From: Planctomycetota bacterium
GTDB taxonomy: Bacteria > Planctomycetota > UBA11346
Direction of reading: 5' to 3'
Length of the DNA stretch: 48,547 nt
Assembly (NCBI GenBank): GCA_014193115.1
Contig: BJHQ01000008.1
Coordinates: 1 to 48,547 of the forward strand
Part shown: positions 39,461-46,964 of the stretch, one piece after another
Layout: the number at the start of each line of letters is the position of its first letter
How positions within the stretch are numbered: position 1 is the stretch's first letter
Translations under genes and position numbers: made by a program
The notes under the pieces: generated by a model
What the model was told of the DNA's origin: nothing
Database searches by the model: none
The model's input: only the letters and a program-made list of their open reading frames with translations

Positions 39461-39553
39461 GCCCAACGTCAGAGATCACCGGGCCGGCGGGAGAGATTGT
39501 GGCAAAGCACTATTACCTTTGATCGCCGGCTCCGGTGTATCGACTTGTTGGGC
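39461..39553 (-). repeat. attC 3 (type A ends, divergent centre)
   Basis: A 93-bp site with CAGAG on the left and GACTT on the right. The centre (GGAGAGATTGTGGCAAAGCAC) differs from other type A sites, and GTGTATC replaces GTGCATC, changing the extrahelical C to T. The gene to its right ends inside it. Confidence 0.92.
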
Positions 39554-39865
39554 AGATTTAATTTGGTCAAGTATACTATTAGTATTTATCATTATGATTA
39601 TATCATCATACGTTTTACCGCGTACAAATCTATTCATGTATTCATTACGTAATGCATTAATTCGATTAGATAAATATTGTAAATATAGCCAACCTAATAA
39701 TCTATATTCATTATTTTCGAATTCATTCAGTTTTATCAATTCATTGTATTCCATTATTTCTTTCTCACAATGAACAAATAAATATAATCCATCGTTACCT
39801 TGAATTAACCGCCAATAATCATCGCGAATCATCCAATCAGCACATTTACATTTTAGAATGATCAT
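39476..39865 (-). CDS. Cassette 3: hypothetical protein ending inside its attC
   Basis: MIILKCKCADWMIRDDYWRL is followed by QGNDGLYLFVHCEKEIMEYN and a helical stretch (EYRLLGWLYLQYLSNRINAL). The native domain is about 103 residues. The frame then reads through the attC, adding SAQQVDTPEPAIKGNSALPQ and SLPPAR before a TGA in the L' arm. The family is unknown. The tail is encoded by the recombination site, not by the original gene. Confidence 0.7.
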   Translation of the reverse strand: MIILKCKCADWMIRDDYWRLIQGNDGLYLFVHCEKEIMEYNELIKLNEFENNEYRLLGWLYLQYLSNRINALRNEYMNRFVRGKTYDDIIIMINTNSILDQIKSAQQVDTPEPAIKGNSALPQSLPPAR

Positions 39866-39927
39866 GAATGGTTTTTTATAATGAATCTTTTGGAGAATCC
39901 GATTGATACTTGAGCATTAATTCATCT

Positions 39928-40019
39928 GCCCAACGTCAGAGATCACCGGGCCGGCCGATGTGATGTTGCCAAGCAGAAACGATCATTGTGGCCGGCTCCG
40001 GTGCATCGACTTGTTGGGC
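39928..40019 (-). repeat. attC 4 (type A)
   Basis: A 92-bp canonical site with CAGAG/GACTT and the type A centre GGCCGATGTGATGTTGCCAA. The Nudix gene to its right ends inside it. Confidence 0.94.
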
Positions 40020-40460
40020 AGATTGTACTAATCGTTGTTTTAATTCGAAAAGAGCAACGCGATTTGAGTCCCAAGTTAATTTTTTACAAGCATCATCATA
40101 TTTTACCCATTCAAATAATTTATGTTCATGAGACAGTTGAATATCGAAGGTATCCGTTAATACTGCAAAAGAGTGTTCAGTTATAACATAGATATTATTT
40201 GGCCAATTTGCTTTTGGGAATGCCGTTCTTGGTATTGACGCTTTAGAATCAAGTTCAATCCAGTTTTCAATCTTTGTTTTAATTCCACTTTCTTCATATG
40301 TTTCACGACGTGCCGCATCAAATGGTGTTTCATCATTTTCACCACCACCCGCAATGAATTGACACATAGATAAATTTTGATTAAAAAAGATTGCCACCAC
40401 AAGATCATTATTGATAATGCGATATGGGATTACAAGAATGTTATATGGTAAGCGTGACAT
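39936..40460 (-). CDS. Cassette 4: Nudix hydrolase
   Basis: The protein (174 residues, the last 28 from the attC) carries a Nudix box: GGGENDETPFDAARRETYEE then SGI, fitting GX5EX7REUXEEXGU except that the U after RE is Thr. N-terminal MSRLPYNILVIPYRIINNDL and C-terminal LSHEHKLFEWVKYDDACKKL (the usual E.xW.....A..) complete the fold. Known chemistry: hydrolysis of nucleoside diphosphates linked to another moiety; relatives of this length act on dATP, dihydroneopterin triphosphate or NTPs. The substrate is unknown. The frame runs into the attC, giving SAQQVDAPEPATMIVSAWQH and a final RPGDL. Confidence 0.88.
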   Translation of the reverse strand: MSRLPYNILVIPYRIINNDLVVAIFFNQNLSMCQFIAGGGENDETPFDAARRETYEESGIKTKIENWIELDSKASIPRTAFPKANWPNNIYVITEHSFAVLTDTFDIQLSHEHKLFEWVKYDDACKKLTWDSNRVALFELKQRLVQSAQQVDAPEPATMIVSAWQHHIGRPGDL

Positions 40461-40471
40461 AATTTAAATCT

Positions 40472-40564
40472 GCCCAACGTCAAAGATCACCGGGCCGGCG
40501 GTTTTGACTGTAGCAAAGCAGTTATAGCCATATTCGCCGGCTCCGGTGCATCGCCTTGTTGGGC
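40472..40564 (-). repeat. attC 5 (type B)
   Basis: A 93-bp site with CAAAG on the left and GCCTT on the right. The centre reads GGTTTTGACTGTAGCAAAGC and is a divergent variant. Confidence 0.93.
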
Positions 40565-40569
40565 AGTTT

Positions 40570-41169
40570 TTAACATTCGTTATACGCCTGAATTGAATTA
40601 TTGATTATATTTCTAACCCATACGATATTTATAAATGGGTTATCATCGCACCATATATTCCTTTTTGAATCTATACTAATTATGTTTCTAACTATTGCTA
40701 AACATCTATAATCATTGCCCTTAGAAGTCTTATGCGTAAAATATTTCATGTCATCAGGATGTACTGCAAAATCAATCCCTTGATACAACTCTGCGTCATA
40801 TAGAACGTTTATATCATTGAATTCAAAAGTATCATTTATTGTAAATTTCTTTTCCGGGAAGTATTTTGGATAATTTTCATCAGGCCATAATTCTGTAAAT
40901 TCGCCATTAAAAAACTTAACATCAATAGTATTATCCGAGAATTCATATTGCATATTACCTTCCATGGTAATATTATAAACTAATTCCAAATCATAATCAA
41001 TGTTTCCCATTAGCCCTTTGGGGATAGTTAGAAACTTATGTAAAACAACATTTTCATTTCCTCTTACTATTGATTTCAGTATTCCACCAAAAATAATATT
41101 ACCAGTATCATCTTCTTTAAGATGATACGCAATATTTTTATTAATATTAATTAAGGTTATTGGAATCAT
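40570..41169 (-). CDS. Cassette 5: hypothetical protein, 199 aa
   Basis: The protein opens MIPITLININKNIAYHLKED and is beta-rich, with GNIIFGGILKSIVRGNENVV, DLELVYNITMEGNMQYEFSD, ELWPDENYPKYFPEKKFTIN and FAVHPDDMKYFTHKTSKGND. No signal peptide is seen. The text has the feel of immunity or phage-accessory proteins but matches no family I know. The start codon is 16 bp from the preceding attC core. Confidence 0.72.
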   Translation of the reverse strand: MIPITLININKNIAYHLKEDDTGNIIFGGILKSIVRGNENVVLHKFLTIPKGLMGNIDYDLELVYNITMEGNMQYEFSDNTIDVKFFNGEFTELWPDENYPKYFPEKKFTINDTFEFNDINVLYDAELYQGIDFAVHPDDMKYFTHKTSKGNDYRCLAIVRNIISIDSKRNIWCDDNPFINIVWVRNIINNSIQAYNEC

Positions 41170-41185
41170 ATTTTATCTTTAATCT

Positions 41186-41277
41186 GCCCAACGTCAGAGA
41201 TCACCGGGCCGGCTGATGTGATGTTGCCAAGCAGAAATGATCATGGTGGCCGGCTCCGGTGCATCGACTTGTTGGGC
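41186..41277 (-). repeat. attC 6 (type A)
   Basis: A 92-bp site with CAGAG/GACTT and GGCTGATGTG in place of GGCCGATGTG. The next 171 bp to the right are very A/T-rich and gene-free. Confidence 0.94.
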
Positions 41278-41448
41278 GCATATCTATTTTCACTAAGAAA
41301 TAATATATATATAAATTTATAATTTAGATACATTGCAAAAAAGAAAATAATATTGTAGATAAAAACTTTGAAAAATGATATATAACAATCGTATAATTAT
41401 TTTTAAGATATAAGTATTCGAAATTCCATAAATATTTTAAACTGTACC

Positions 41449-41778
41449 TTATGTAGGGAACACGCCGTTTTGATAAGATTCTGTCAATTTTTCAAGGAAG
41501 TTATCATTAATCCTTTTAATTTCACCGCGGTATATTAAATCAAGATCGTCAGCAATGTAGTCTACAATTTCATGTTGTCTTGTAATACCTGACATTTTGA
41601 GAAATACTTTATCTAAAGCAGGCCACTGGATTTTATCAAATATTAATATTTCGTTCACTCGTACCCACTCTTTCTCAAATTCCCCGCCAGTTCTTAGATC
41701 CAACAATTCATTCCATTGTTCTGGACCCGTTTTCCTAAGCCACGAGCAAAGTTTATTAATGTGTTTATCTTGTATCAT
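41449..41778 (-). CDS. Cassette 6: hypothetical protein, 109 aa
   Basis: MIQDKHINKLCSWLRKTGPE, QWNELLDLRTGGEFEKEWVR and EILIFDKIQWPALDKVFLKM form a helical, acidic protein, with MSGITRQHEIVDYIADDLDL next. No family is recognised. The cassette is unusual for its 171-bp A/T-rich 3' untranslated stretch (41278-41448) before the attC. The start codon is 8 bp from the neighbouring attC core. Confidence 0.7.
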   Translation of the reverse strand: MIQDKHINKLCSWLRKTGPEQWNELLDLRTGGEFEKEWVRVNEILIFDKIQWPALDKVFLKMSGITRQHEIVDYIADDLDLIYRGEIKRINDNFLEKLTESYQNGVFPT

Positions 41779-41785
41779 ATTTTGC

Positions 41786-41877
41786 GCCCAACGTCAGAGA
41801 TCACCGGGCCGGCCGGTGTGATGTTGCCAAGCAGAAAAGATCATTGTGGCCGGCTCCGGTGCATCGACTTGTTGGGC
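41786..41877 (-). repeat. attC 7 (type A)
   Basis: A 92-bp site with CAGAG/GACTT and a GGCCGGTGTG centre. Confidence 0.94.
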
Positions 41878-41904
41878 ATAATTTAATAATAATATTTGCT
41901 AGAT

Positions 41905-42678
41905 TTACCGAGGCCAAACGCCGATATCGTGGATAATTCTTGCGCAGAATGCATCTGCCTTTGCTGCATTTCTGGCAGACTCAGCATGAATGGATTCAAA
42001 TTGACCCAAGCCATACTGATCAGGTTTATGTTCTAGGTTCGTGAATATTCCACTGAACATTCGAGCCAACGAATCCTGAGTAACAATTAAGAGATGAATC
42101 ATAGCCAGAACGCTAGCCCAGTGAAAATTTTCATCGTCGAAGTAAAGAAGACTTAAAGTGTAATTTTCAGCATCCATTTCTTTGAGTTTAACATGTCGGA
42201 AATAGTAGTCTGAGTTTGGATGAGTAAAATTGTCATTAATTGATTTTAAGGATCTTTGTATGGCTCCCGAATTGGGGAGGGCCGAACTTCTCAGAGATTT
42301 GCCGCTGTATTCTTTAACGTATTCCTGAAGATTCTGATGCCGATTAGCCCAGATGTCATGGTTTTTTCTGTCATCCATCCATTTCCCCATTACCAACACG
42401 GATTCGATTCCAGGTCGAATTAATACCCAAGCTTGATAGGCCTGTTGTGTAGAGAGAGATTCCAGAGCCAAGAAAGACTGGCGCTGGCAGATCATCAGCA
42501 AAGGCGCTAGGGAGACATGACTTTTGTTTTGGGCCGTTATGCCAAGTTGCAAACAACGCCCAAGTTCGTTGAATCCTGAGTTCAATAAATCAAACGATTT
42601 CACAACCGCGCCGTGTTGCCGCAAAAACCATGCGCGGCTTTCTTCGACAGATTTCCTGTATTCTTCGAACGCGCTCAT
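41905..42678 (-). CDS. Cassette 7: hypothetical helical protein, 257 aa (DUF5677/HEPN-like)
   Basis: MSAFEEYRKSVEESRAWFLR begins an all-helical protein with RCLQLGITAQNKSHVSLAPL, LMICQRQSFLALESLSTQQA, YQAWVLIRPGIESVLVMGKW and later NFTHPNSDYYFRHVKLKEMD. The order (aromatic helix, then RPxxE, then a region with xHPxS) recalls DUF5677 and other HEPN-like proteins that bind or cut RNA, but I do not see a confident RxxxxH catalytic motif. Its base composition is more balanced than in the other cassettes, suggesting a different donor. The attC follows directly. Confidence 0.75.
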   Translation of the reverse strand: MSAFEEYRKSVEESRAWFLRQHGAVVKSFDLLNSGFNELGRCLQLGITAQNKSHVSLAPLLMICQRQSFLALESLSTQQAYQAWVLIRPGIESVLVMGKWMDDRKNHDIWANRHQNLQEYVKEYSGKSLRSSALPNSGAIQRSLKSINDNFTHPNSDYYFRHVKLKEMDAENYTLSLLYFDDENFHWASVLAMIHLLIVTQDSLARMFSGIFTNLEHKPDQYGLGQFESIHAESARNAAKADAFCARIIHDIGVWPR

Positions 42679-42703
42679 GGTATTCCGGATTTGTAGTGGT
42701 GAT

Positions 42704-42796
42704 GCCCAACGTCAAAGATCACCGGGCCGGCGGAATAGACGGTTGCAAAGCAGGAATAGCGTTAGTCGCCGGCTCCGGTGCATCGCCTTGTTGGGC
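42704..42796 (-). repeat. attC 8 (type B)
   Basis: A 93-bp site with CAAAG/GCCTT and centre GGAATAGACGGTTGCAAAGC. Confidence 0.94.
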
Positions 42797-42800
42797 GCGT

Positions 42801-43301
42801 TTAGTGTGATATTATTTGACCTTTTAATAAAACACCATTCTCATAATCCACAACAAAATCCGACCAATATTCTGGTGGTTCAAACCATTTTCCTACAATC
42901 GTATCATTGAATAAACGCAAACATTCAATTCCATCCCATGATATTCGTGGAGTCTCCCATTTTATTTCTGATTCACTATATCGAATTAAATTTAAACCAT
43001 TCGTTATAATAATGTTACTAGCATCAACCCATAAATAACTAGCCAGGACCGTAGAATAAATGTATTTTTTATAAGTGTTTGCAGCGCCACTAATAAATGA
43101 TTTATCAATTAAATTTTGTTTGTCCAATATAGAATAAATTTCATCTATCTCGCTCGAAGTAAGTTGACCATTTTTTACTGCAATATCATACCCGTCAATA
43201 TACCGACCTTTATCAATTTCCATATTAACAAATTCCTTTAGGTCGTCATTAACATGCACGCCTATTTCTTTTTTGAAAAATATTTCATTAATTGTAATCA
43301 T
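42801..43301 (-). CDS. Cassette 8: hypothetical protein, 166 aa
   Basis: MITINEIFFKKEIGVHVNDD then LKEFVNMEIDKGRYIDGYDI, TSSEIDEIYSILDKQNLIDK and AANTYKKYIYSTVLASYLWV (a possible amphipathic helix), and a Trp-rich end (KWFEPPEYWSDFVVDYENGV). The family is unknown; the size and acidity fit immunity proteins. It ends 4 bp before its attC. Upstream it is bounded by the atypical attC-like palindrome, not a standard site. Confidence 0.7.
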   Translation of the reverse strand: MITINEIFFKKEIGVHVNDDLKEFVNMEIDKGRYIDGYDIAVKNGQLTSSEIDEIYSILDKQNLIDKSFISGAANTYKKYIYSTVLASYLWVDASNIIITNGLNLIRYSESEIKWETPRISWDGIECLRLFNDTIVGKWFEPPEYWSDFVVDYENGVLLKGQIISH

Positions 43302-43315
43302 ATTTTCCCTGTGGC

Positions 43316-43387
43316 GCCCAACAGTACTAATCAGCGACAGGTCGCCCCAACAACGTTGGGATGACGTGTCGTCTATTACTGTTGATG
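43316..43387 (-). repeat. Atypical attC-like palindrome
   Basis: A 72-bp imperfect palindrome starts with the same GCCCAAC core but has no other similarity to the array's attC sites. Arms pair as CAACAGTA/TACTGTTG, CGACA/TGTCG and CCAAC/GTTGG around an AAC loop, with unpaired bases between. The far core is GTTGATG, which breaks the GTTRRRY rule. It looks like an attC from another integron lineage. A partly competing inverted repeat (43369-43381 with 43433-43445) overlaps it. Confidence 0.6.
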
Positions 43388-43501
43388 TGAGAGGTTATGG
43401 TCATGTAAATCAATGACTTAGTTTTTCAGGAGCAGTAATAGACGAACAAGGTCAATCTCTTCACACTTCATCTACGCATCAGTTGAAATACTAGGGTCAC
43501 C
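43388..43501. other. Gene-free mini-cassette body
   Basis: These 114 bp between the atypical palindrome and attC 9 have no open frame with a credible start on either strand. They contain the 13-bp inverted-repeat partner CAGTAATAGACGA at 43433-43445. With the palindrome they make a cassette of about 190 bp that could carry only a regulatory element or small RNA. Confidence 0.5.
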
Positions 43502-43593
43502 GCCCAACGTCAGAGATCACCGGGCCGGCCGATGTGATGTTGCAAAGCAGAAGAGATCATTGTGGCCGGCTCCGGTGCATCGACTTGTTGGGC
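43502..43593 (-). repeat. attC 9 (type A)
   Basis: A 92-bp site with CAGAG/GACTT and the type A centre. Confidence 0.94.
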
Positions 43594-43598
43594 GATTT

Positions 43599-44003
43599 TT
43601 ACCATATTTTCCACCAAGGTTTATTTTTAATAATCGTAAATTTATTATTTGTAGGGTCACCATAACATTCACCATCATCACCCTGAACTTTGGCACCCAA
43701 AGCTTTTGAAATACGAATCATTTTATCAATAATTTCCTGATCAGGGTTTTTAACAACAATATTTCCAGACTGATAATCAAACCACGCTTTATTTTGGTCG
43801 GTATTTTTACTATATTTATTCCAAATAGCTAATCCATTATTTGAATATGATAATTTCTCTTTGTTTTCTAAATCCACTTCAGCCGTATTGACGATAGTCA
43901 TTTCCCCATCAATTGAGCAATAATTAATCCATGTATTTAATGGTATATCATTACCATCTTCAGACCATTCGTCTTTTCTTGTGATGTGGATATCGTATCC
44001 CAT
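43599..44003 (-). CDS. Cassette 9: hypothetical protein of the MGYDIHITR-start family, 134 aa
   Basis: MGYDIHITRKDEWSEDGNDI is a start I have seen in a widespread family of small cytoplasmic proteins without assigned function, often near toxins or in accessory DNA. It continues PLNTWINYCSIDGEMTIVNT, AIWNKYSKNTDQNKAWFDYQ, SGNIVVKNPDQEIIDKMIRI and SKALGAKVQGDDGECYGDPT. The family has a conserved Trp-rich tract and a C-terminal KALxAxVxGDDGE. It ends 5 bp from its attC. The role is unknown; an immunity function is only a guess. Confidence 0.8.
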   Translation of the reverse strand: MGYDIHITRKDEWSEDGNDIPLNTWINYCSIDGEMTIVNTAEVDLENKEKLSYSNNGLAIWNKYSKNTDQNKAWFDYQSGNIVVKNPDQEIIDKMIRISKALGAKVQGDDGECYGDPTNNKFTIIKNKPWWKIW

Positions 44004-44023
44004 GTGTTGTTTTTTTGTTTAGC

Positions 44024-44116
44024 GCCCAACGTCAAAGATCACCGGGCCGGCGCAAATGACGGTTGCGAAGCAGAATGAGCGTTAGTCGCCGGCTCCGGTG
44101 CATCGCCTTGTTGGGC
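44024..44116 (-). repeat. attC 10 (type B)
   Basis: A 93-bp site with CAAAG/GCCTT and a GCAAATGACGGTTGCGAAGC centre. The gene on its right ends inside it. Confidence 0.94.
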
Positions 44117-44467
44117 AATAGATTCTATTTTTTTAATATACTTATTCGCTAGACTATCTATTGTTTCATTACTAGTTATTTCATATTTTTCTATTTTATT
44201 TATTATCATCTCACTTGCGTTGATTGCTGCCAATCTGATTCTGTTGTCATCATGCAATAAGAATGGTTTAATTTTATTTAAATCATGTGTATTACCATGA
44301 TGAGTATATACAGCTAAACCAAGTGCTATATCATTAGTGTCTTTTGATTTTATTAATTCATCTGCCTGTTGTCTTTGAGATGGTTTCAAGGAATATACAA
44401 TCACAAAAACAGTAATTGTAGTTAAGAATATAATGGTTAATATTATTAGTGATGTTTTATTATTCAT
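44039..44467 (-). CDS. Cassette 10: membrane-anchored HEAT-like protein ending inside its attC
   Basis: An N-terminal membrane segment (SLIILTIIFLTTITVFVIVY) is followed by about 90 residues resembling a HEAT-like helical repeat: DELIKSKDTNDIALGLAVYT, HHGNTHDLNKIKPFLLHDDN, RIRLAAINASEMIINKIEKY. The last residues (AQQGDAPEPATNAHSASQPS, then FAPAR) come from the attC. It is probably attached to the inner membrane with the repeats in the cytoplasm or periplasm; the orientation is unresolved. Confidence 0.72.
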   Translation of the reverse strand: MNNKTSLIILTIIFLTTITVFVIVYSLKPSQRQQADELIKSKDTNDIALGLAVYTHHGNTHDLNKIKPFLLHDDNRIRLAAINASEMIINKIEKYEITSNETIDSLANKYIKKIESIAQQGDAPEPATNAHSASQPSFAPAR

Positions 44468-44525
44468 AATGGTATCCTTGTGAAATATTGTTTTAAATTC
44501 TTGGGAATGCTATAATTGTATGATT

Positions 44526-44617
44526 GCCCAACGTCAGAGATCACCGGGCCGGCCGGTGTGATGTTGCAAAGCAGAAAAGATCATTGTGGCCGGCTCCGGT
44601 GCATCGACTTGTTGGGC
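44526..44617 (-). repeat. attC 11 (type A)
   Basis: A 92-bp site with CAGAG/GACTT. Confidence 0.94.
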
Positions 44618-44627
44618 ACTTTTAAAT

Positions 44628-44945
44628 TTAATAATAAATTTCATTCTTGGAAACATTAATCCAACAAGTCTTTTCAGTATTTTCATTATCTAAATAATTG
44701 TCTAGGCAGTCGGGATGATACCTATTTCCATCAATAATAATTCCGTAAAAATTTCTAATTAGGATAAAAAATAAATAAACAATAAACACAATGACACCAA
44801 AAGTTGTATAAAATATTTCGGGGAATCCAAAAAGCAATAAAACTAAATATATTAATGATAATATTGGTAAATGGAATTTTATTAAATTGTATTTAATCGG
44901 TAGACGTTTTATTGAATAAGTTTTATAATCTTTATAAATATTCAT
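44628..44945 (-). CDS. Cassette 11: small membrane protein, 105 aa
   Basis: MNIYKDYKTYSIKRLPIKYN precedes two adjacent membrane segments, LIKFHLPILSLIYLVLLLFG and IFYTTFGVIVFIVYLFFILI, then a soluble C-terminus with YHPDCLDNYLDNENTEKTCW. It is basic at the N-terminus. No family is recognised; the two-helix hairpin is like immunity proteins against pore-forming toxins, but that is speculation. Confidence 0.7.
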   Translation of the reverse strand: MNIYKDYKTYSIKRLPIKYNLIKFHLPILSLIYLVLLLFGFPEIFYTTFGVIVFIVYLFFILIRNFYGIIIDGNRYHPDCLDNYLDNENTEKTCWINVSKNEIYY

Positions 44946-45018
44946 ATAATTTATTTAATAAATAATAAATATTTGTGAATTGTATGGTTTAGTGAATGTG
45001 TGTATTTGATTGTCTAGT

Positions 45019-45107
45019 GCCCAACGTCAAAGATCACCGGGCCGGGAAGTTGTTTGCATAAAGCACGAGCGACGTGAATCCGGCTCCGGTGCATCGCCTT
45101 GTTGGGC
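45019..45107 (-). repeat. attC 12 (type B ends, short centre)
   Basis: An 89-bp site with CAAAG/GCCTT. The centre (GAAGTTGTTTGCATAAAGCA) is unlike the others, and the inner arm is GGGCCGGG/TCCGGCTCC. The gene on its right ends inside it. Confidence 0.92.
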
Positions 45108-45491
45108 AGATTTTTTGTATTGATCATACCAACTTCTTAAATTCGGATTTATTTTCTGCCAAAATATACCATGATAACTAGGGTTTTTTAATTCAAAAAT
45201 TAGTATTAATATAAAACTAATAATAATAGTTGCAAGGTAATAAATGAAATTCATTTGTGATATATACCATACGATACTTGATAACACAAATATTGTAGCC
45301 CAAATCAATTCAGGAATTCTTCTAATGCGAAATACATTGCAGAACAGGAAAAATATAAAAAAAGGCAAAAATATAATAATTGATATTTTAAAATCTATTA
45401 TTGAACTTATTGATGATAGTGTTAAGCCAATAATTAGAAATATTACATCAACTACATTTATTCGAAACCCTGGCTTAAATTCACTTTTCAT
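45027..45491 (-). CDS. Cassette 12: four-helix membrane protein ending inside its attC
   Basis: The protein starts MKSEFKPGFRINVVDVIFLI and has four hydrophobic segments: VVDVIFLIIGLTLSSISSII, ISIIIFLPFFIFFLFCNVFR, LIWATIFVLSSIVWYISQMN and YYLATIIISFILILIFELKN, with short charged loops. The C-terminus (KKSAQQGDAPEPDSRRSCFM, then PGDL) is read from the attC. No family is recognised. Confidence 0.7.
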   Translation of the reverse strand: MKSEFKPGFRINVVDVIFLIIGLTLSSISSIIDFKISIIIFLPFFIFFLFCNVFRIRRIPELIWATIFVLSSIVWYISQMNFIYYLATIIISFILILIFELKNPSYHGIFWQKINPNLRSWYDQYKKSAQQGDAPEPDSRRSCFMQTTSRPGDL

Positions 45492-45510
45492 TGAAAATTC
45501 AATTTCATCT

Positions 45511-45602
45511 GCCCAACGTCAAAGATCACCGGGCCGGCGGAAAAAGCGTTGCAAAGCAGGAGCGGCGTTAATCGATGGCTCCGGTGCATCGCCTTGTTGG
45601 GC
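45511..45602 (-). repeat. attC 13 (type B)
   Basis: A 92-bp site with CAAAG/GCCTT. The right inner arm is ATGGCTCC where others have CCGGCTCC, weakening the inner stem. Confidence 0.93.
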
Positions 45603-45607
45603 AACAT

Positions 45608-45994
45608 TTATTTTTTCCCCACAATTTCAAGTCCGTTAAGACTAATTGATATGGCACCCACTGATTTGAACAATGATATAGAAATTGAACCGAATGCACA
45701 TAGCCCGCCAATTCCAATTCCGCCACACCCACACAGTAATCCCAGGCCTAATCCGCCAACACCAAGTATTCCTAAACCAACACCGCCAAGACCAATAATC
45801 CCAATTGCAATCCCACCAATTGCCATCCCACCAAATGCCATTCCGCCGATTCCAATTACACGACCATAAGCTATATCACCAATCGCTATCCATCCATTCG
45901 CAATCCCTCGTTTATAAATTCCATCAACAACAGAACCGGTTTTAATATGGATTACAGGTATTCCAGATAATGTGGATAAAGTTTTATATTCCAT
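45608..45994 (-). CDS. Cassette 13: Gly/Ile-repeat protein, 128 aa
   Basis: From the ATG at 45994 (MEYKTLSTLSGIPVIHIKTG), with AAGGAA upstream, the centre is a run of hydrophobic glycine repeats: RVIGIGGMAFGGMAIGGIAI, then GIIGLGGVGLGILGVGGLGL. The period is about five residues (G-[ILMA]-G-G-x), which suits a beta-solenoid or a tightly packed membrane/fibre structure. The ends are ordinary. Such Gly-Ile repeat proteins occur scattered in Planctomycetes and others; the function is unknown. Confidence 0.75.
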   Translation of the reverse strand: MEYKTLSTLSGIPVIHIKTGSVVDGIYKRGIANGWIAIGDIAYGRVIGIGGMAFGGMAIGGIAIGIIGLGGVGLGILGVGGLGLGLLCGCGGIGIGGLCAFGSISISLFKSVGAISISLNGLEIVGKK

Positions 45995-46015
45995 GGTGTG
46001 TTCCTTGGATTTGTT

Positions 46016-46107
46016 GCCCAACGTCAGAGATCACCGGGCCGGCCGATGTGATGTTGAGAAGCAGAAAAGATCATCGTGGCCGGCTCCGGTGCATCGACTT
46101 GTTGGGT
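46016..46107 (-). repeat. attC 14 (type A)
   Basis: A 92-bp site with CAGAG/GACTT. The right core is GTTGGGT, which matches the change at the left core of attC 15 (ACCCAAC). Confidence 0.93.
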
Positions 46108-46160
46108 GCTTTTTATTAAGCAAAGGAATTGTATTTCTTAGATATCAGAATTTGAATTAA

Positions 46161-46481
46161 TCAATAAGTAATAAATATTCGAAATAATAAAGGTGTCCAA
46201 TTCAATAATTTTAGTAATTCATTCAAACCAAAGACAATAATTAGGAATATGATATACGAAAACTTAATAAAAATAATTTCGTAGTTTGAAAATTTAGATA
46301 AACCACCAGCAATACGGATATAACGCATGGTGAATATGGAAATATTTGTTACAAACATTATTATTAATGAAACTACTAAAATATAATTATATTCTAAACT
46401 TGGGCTAATTAAATATAGGGCCAGAAATATAAGTCCCGATATAATTAACCATTCTAAAAATTTAAATCCAAGATGTGGCAT
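46161..46481 (-). CDS. Cassette 14: small membrane protein, 106 aa
   Basis: From the ATG at 46481 (MPHLGFKFLEWLIISGLIFL) there are three or four membrane segments, including YNYILVVSLIIMFVTNISIF and FSYIIFLIIVFGLNELLKLL. Little soluble sequence remains. The family is unknown. An earlier in-frame alternative start overlaps the attC and is unlikely. Confidence 0.62.
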   Translation of the reverse strand: MPHLGFKFLEWLIISGLIFLALYLISPSLEYNYILVVSLIIMFVTNISIFTMRYIRIAGGLSKFSNYEIIFIKFSYIIFLIIVFGLNELLKLLNWTPLLFRIFITY

Positions 46482-46501
46482 GATTAATATTTTATTTGAG
46501 C

Positions 46502-46593
46502 ACCCAACGTCAGAGATCACCGGGCCGGCCGATGTGATGTTGCCAAGCAGAAATGATCATTGTGGCCGGCTCCGGTGCATCGACTTGTTGGGC
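46502..46593 (-). repeat. attC 15 (type A)
   Basis: A 92-bp site with left core ACCCAAC (so the minus R' is GTTGGGT), CAGAG/GACTT. Confidence 0.93.
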
Positions 46594-46645
46594 GTAAGTG
46601 ATATTGATTACTAAAAAATTGGATTTAAAAGATCGTATATAAGTT

Positions 46646-46945
46646 TTATTTTTTAATATTATTAATCTTATCATATAATTCTTTAATATTGAATTGAATA
46701 ATCGCAATTTCAATAAGATCTGTGCCAATGAATATTGCTAAAAATATACCGAAGTATAGAGTCCATCCATCAGGAATAATTTTTATTATTAATATTAGTA
46801 AAATTCCTAAAAATATAAATTTGATAATTTCAATTGGCCAATATGTAATTAACGGATGTATAAATGTGTGCCATAATTCTTTTCGATTGTCTTTTGACAG
46901 TGATTTCCATTTAGGAAGTAGTAATAGAAATATATTTGTTAGCAT
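46646..46945 (-). CDS. Cassette 15: small membrane protein, 99 aa
   Basis: MLTNIFLLLLPKWKSLSKDN, then RKELWHTFIHPLITYWPIEI and two membrane helices, IIKFIFLGILLILIIKIIPD and WTLYFGIFLAIFIGTDLIEI, ending NIKELYDKINNIKK. The first hydrophobic stretch could be a re-entrant or amphipathic helix. No family is recognised. An overlapping longer frame that uses the attC as its tail (46510-46728) is a shadow. Confidence 0.66.
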   Translation of the reverse strand: MLTNIFLLLLPKWKSLSKDNRKELWHTFIHPLITYWPIEIIKFIFLGILLILIIKIIPDGWTLYFGIFLAIFIGTDLIEIAIIQFNIKELYDKINNIKK

Positions 46946-46964
46946 AATTATTTTATTTACAAGC

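Noticed and set aside
46510..46728. Minus-strand 72-residue frame ending in an attC-encoded tail
   Set aside because: It overlaps the better membrane-protein gene at 46646-46945 and most of its body is the A/T-rich 3' untranslated region of that cassette.
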